In this document: positions 62,063 through 64,000 of the stretch, in pieces
How positions within the stretch are numbered: position 1 is the first letter of the stretch
Layout: each line of letters starts with the position of its first letter
Source: Paenibacillus_G elgii_A
Lineage (GTDB): Bacteria > Bacillota > Bacilli > Paenibacillales > NBRC-103111
DNA: 64,000 nucleotides
Assembly: GCA_042219835.1 (NCBI GenBank)
Contig: JBHJMN010000002.1
Location: forward strand, 226,224 to 290,223
Direction: 5' to 3'
The notes under the pieces: generated by a model
The model's input: the letters and a program-made list of their open reading frames with translations, nothing else
Told to the model about the DNA's origin: nothing
Databases searched by the model: none
Program-made: the position numbers and the translations under genes

Positions 62063-63241
62063 ATGCGGATATTGCATACGGCGGATTGGCATTTCGGCCG
62101 GACGCTGGAAGGAAGAAGCCGGCTCGCCGAGCAGGAAGCGTTCGTCGACGAGTTGGCCCTTCTCGTGAAGAACCAGCAGATCGATCTGGTGCTGTTGGCC
62201 GGAGACGTTTACGATTCGGTGAATCCTCCGGCTGCCGCCGAGCAGTTTTTTTACGATGCGCTGGCGCGTCTGTCGGATCAAGGCCAGCGTCCGGTGTACG
62301 TCATTGCGGGTAACCATGATCACCCCGACCGGCTGGCCGCTGCCGACCCGCTGGCGCACAAGCTTGGCGTCACGCTGGTCGGTCTGCCGGAAGCACGGGT
62401 GCATACGGTAGACATCCGGCGTACGGGTGAAACGGCGGTGCTGTTCGCGCTGCCGTATCCGTCCGAGTCGCGGCTGCGCGAGCTGCTGTCGGAGGGGGCC
62501 GACGAGACGCTGCTGCGGGCCGTCTATTCCGAGCGGGTGCGGCATATCGTCGCGGAGCAGGCAAAGCATTACCGCGCCGATACGGTCAATTTGCTCATGA
62601 GCCATCTGTATGTGCTCGGCGGGCAGGAAGCGGAATCGGAGCGGCCGATTCAAGTCGGAGGGGCTTATACGGTCGACACGTCGGCGCTGGAAGCCGGGGC
62701 GCAGTACGTTGCTCTCGGCCACTTGCACCGGCCGCAATTTTTGAAGTCGAAGACGACGACGATCCGCTACAGCGGCTCGCCGCTTGCCTACAGCTTCTCG
62801 GAGGCCGGGCAGGCCAAATCGGTCACGGTGCTCGATCTAAAGCCGGGGGAGGCTCCTCAATTGGAGGAAATCTTCCTCTCCAGCGGGCGTCCGCTAGTGG
62901 AATGGAAAGCCAAGGGCGGGCTGGCGGAGGTGCATCGCTGGCTGGACGAAGGCAAGGACGCCAACGCTTGGATCGATCTGGAGGTTCACTTGCAGGAGAC
63001 GATGTCGATGGAACAACTGCACCGGCTGCGGCTAGCCCGGGACGGGTTTATTCATATCCGGCCGGTGTACCCGGATATGGAGGCGTCGCTGCAGGAAGCC
63101 GTCTCGGCGACGAAGCTGCCGATGGACGAGCTGTTCCGCCGCTTTTACGAGCGGCAGACCGGCGGGGCGCAGCCCGAGCCGGAGCTGCTCCGGCTGTTTT
63201 TGGAGCTGTTACATACGGAGGAAGACGAACCGGCGGTGTAG
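62063..63241 (+). CDS. sbcD: Exonuclease subunit SbcD (Mre11 type)
   Basis: SbcD is the nuclease of SbcCD, which cuts hairpins and blocked DNA ends. The 392-residue metallophosphoesterase has ADWHFGRTL (D8, H10), LAGDVYD, the catalytic AGNHDHPDR, LLMSHLY and ALGHLHRPQ, all metal or catalytic motifs in order, and a capping domain. AAGGAAGGAAAAGCT precedes the ATG. It follows addBA and precedes sbcC. Confidence 0.96.
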   Translation: MRILHTADWHFGRTLEGRSRLAEQEAFVDELALLVKNQQIDLVLLAGDVYDSVNPPAAAEQFFYDALARLSDQGQRPVYVIAGNHDHPDRLAAADPLAHKLGVTLVGLPEARVHTVDIRRTGETAVLFALPYPSESRLRELLSEGADETLLRAVYSERVRHIVAEQAKHYRADTVNLLMSHLYVLGGQEAESERPIQVGGAYTVDTSALEAGAQYVALGHLHRPQFLKSKTTTIRYSGSPLAYSFSEAGQAKSVTVLDLKPGEAPQLEEIFLSSGRPLVEWKAKGGLAEVHRWLDEGKDANAWIDLEVHLQETMSMEQLHRLRLARDGFIHIRPVYPDMEASLQEAVSATKLPMDELFRRFYERQTGGAQPEPELLRLFLELLHTEEDEPAV

Positions 63242-63280
63242 CCGGATAGTTATAAAATAGATTGGAAAGGGGGCTCGCTC

Positions 63281-64000
63281 ATGCGGCCGATTCATTTGCA
63301 AATCGCGGGGCTGCAAAGCTACCGGGAAGCGCAGGACATCGATTTCAGCGCGCTGACCGGCGCAGGGGTCTTCGGCATCTTCGGGCCGACAGGCAGCGGC
63401 AAGTCGACGCTGCTCGATGCGATGACGCTTGCCTTGTTCGGGAAGGTGGAGCGGGCGGCGGGCGGCACGCAGGCGATTATGAACCAGGCGGAGCAGACGC
63501 TGTCCGTCTCGTTCACCTTCGAGCTGGGGCATGCGCTCGGCGTCAAGCGTTACCGCGTCGACCGCCAGTTCAAGCGGGGCGGCGACGTCTCGGTGCTCGG
63601 CAGCCTGTGTCGGCTGATTCAATACCGGGACGACGAAGCGGTCGTGCTGGCCGACAAGGCGGGCGAGGTCAATCAGCGAATTCAGGATATTTTGGGCTTG
63701 TCGATGGCCGATTTTACCCGGGCGGTCGTGCTGCCGCAAGGGAAGTTCGCGGAGTTTCTGACGCTAACGGGCAAAGACCGGCGGGCGATGCTTCAGCGTT
63801 TGTTCCATCTGGAGCCGTACGGCGACCGGCTGAGCGCGAAAACCGCCGCCCGTTTCAAGGAAACGGACATGGCGATCCGGGCGCTCCAAGCGGAGCAGCA
63901 GGGGCTCGGCGACGCCTCGCAAGCGGCGCTGGCGCTGGCTGAGCAGCGGCTCGCGGAAGCGCGCGAACCCCCCCGCGGGCTGCCCGAGCGGCTCGCCGCC
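63281..64000 (+). CDS. sbcC: Exonuclease subunit SbcC (Rad50 type), N-terminal part
   Basis: SbcC is the SMC-like ATPase of SbcCD. The visible 240 codons hold Walker A GPTGSGKS (residues 35-42), the Q-loop-like VVLPQGKFAEFL and the start of the coiled coil (about 200 on). The gene runs off the window. AAAGGGGGCTCGCTC precedes the ATG. Confidence 0.95.
   Translation, partial: MRPIHLQIAGLQSYREAQDIDFSALTGAGVFGIFGPTGSGKSTLLDAMTLALFGKVERAAGGTQAIMNQAEQTLSVSFTFELGHALGVKRYRVDRQFKRGGDVSVLGSLCRLIQYRDDEAVVLADKAGEVNQRIQDILGLSMADFTRAVVLPQGKFAEFLTLTGKDRRAMLQRLFHLEPYGDRLSAKTAARFKETDMAIRALQAEQQGLGDASQAALALAEQRLAEAREPPRGLPERLAA

Noticed and set aside
1..64000. CRISPR arrays, rRNA, tRNA, IS elements, prophage
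   Set aside because: I saw no regular spaced repeats, no tRNA cloverleaf or rRNA signature, and no transposase or phage gene apart from the group II intron protein.

Overview
This GC-rich window looks like the chromosome of a spore-forming, Paenibacillaceae-type firmicute. The gene order matches the Bacillus subtilis yqe/com/hsp neighbourhood: aroE-yqeI-nadD-yqeK-rsfS-(cvfB)-yqeM, leuS, comER | comEA-comEB-comEC, holA, rpsT, gpr, spoIIP, yqxA, lepA, hemW, hrcA-grpE-dnaK-dnaJ, prmA, rsmE, mtaB. Sporulation genes (gpr, spoIIP), a leucyl-tRNA T-box leader and a CIRCE operator support this.

Layout. 1-4.1 kb: end of aroE, a structured 418-bp gap, then a tightly packed ribosome-assembly/NAD/Ap4A operon. 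4.1-7.2 kb: a 30-codon membrane-peptide gene on the minus strand, a T-box leader and leuS. 7.3-13.5 kb: competence genes, with a homocysteine synthase gene inside the comE cluster. 13.6-20.3 kb: a mosaic accessory block of transporters and local regulators (TetR-MATE, EamA, nitronate monooxygenase, LysR-MFS). 20.5-22.5 kb: an ECF sigma factor and a membrane ZAS-type anti-sigma factor. 22.8-30.5 kb: holA, rpsT, gpr, spoIIP, yqxA, lepA, hemW. 30.6-37.9 kb: an acetyltransferase and the CIRCE-controlled hsp70 operon, which carries an archaeal-type (group III) chaperonin gene between hrcA and grpE. 37.9-45.6 kb: small genes, then RNA/ribosome modification genes (prmA, rsmE, mtaB, a RlmI-type enzyme) with an S2P-like protease, a Nudix hydrolase and a nitroreductase. 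46.7-51.5 kb: a complete gluconate regulon (gnd-gntR-gntP-gntK) with three GntR-type operators. 51.7-64 kb: double-strand-break repair genes addB, addA, sbcD and the start of sbcC.

The most notable items are: (i) the group III chaperonin embedded in the hsp70 operon; (ii) a group IIA, LtrA-type group II intron (56738-59277) in addA, splitting a conserved helicase motif, with a one-base frameshift in the HNH tail of its intron-encoded protein; (iii) a long hrcA leader able to form two mutually exclusive hairpins; and (iv) a set of three-nucleotide-loop hairpins upstream of yqeI. No rRNA, tRNA, CRISPR array, IS element or prophage was recognised.
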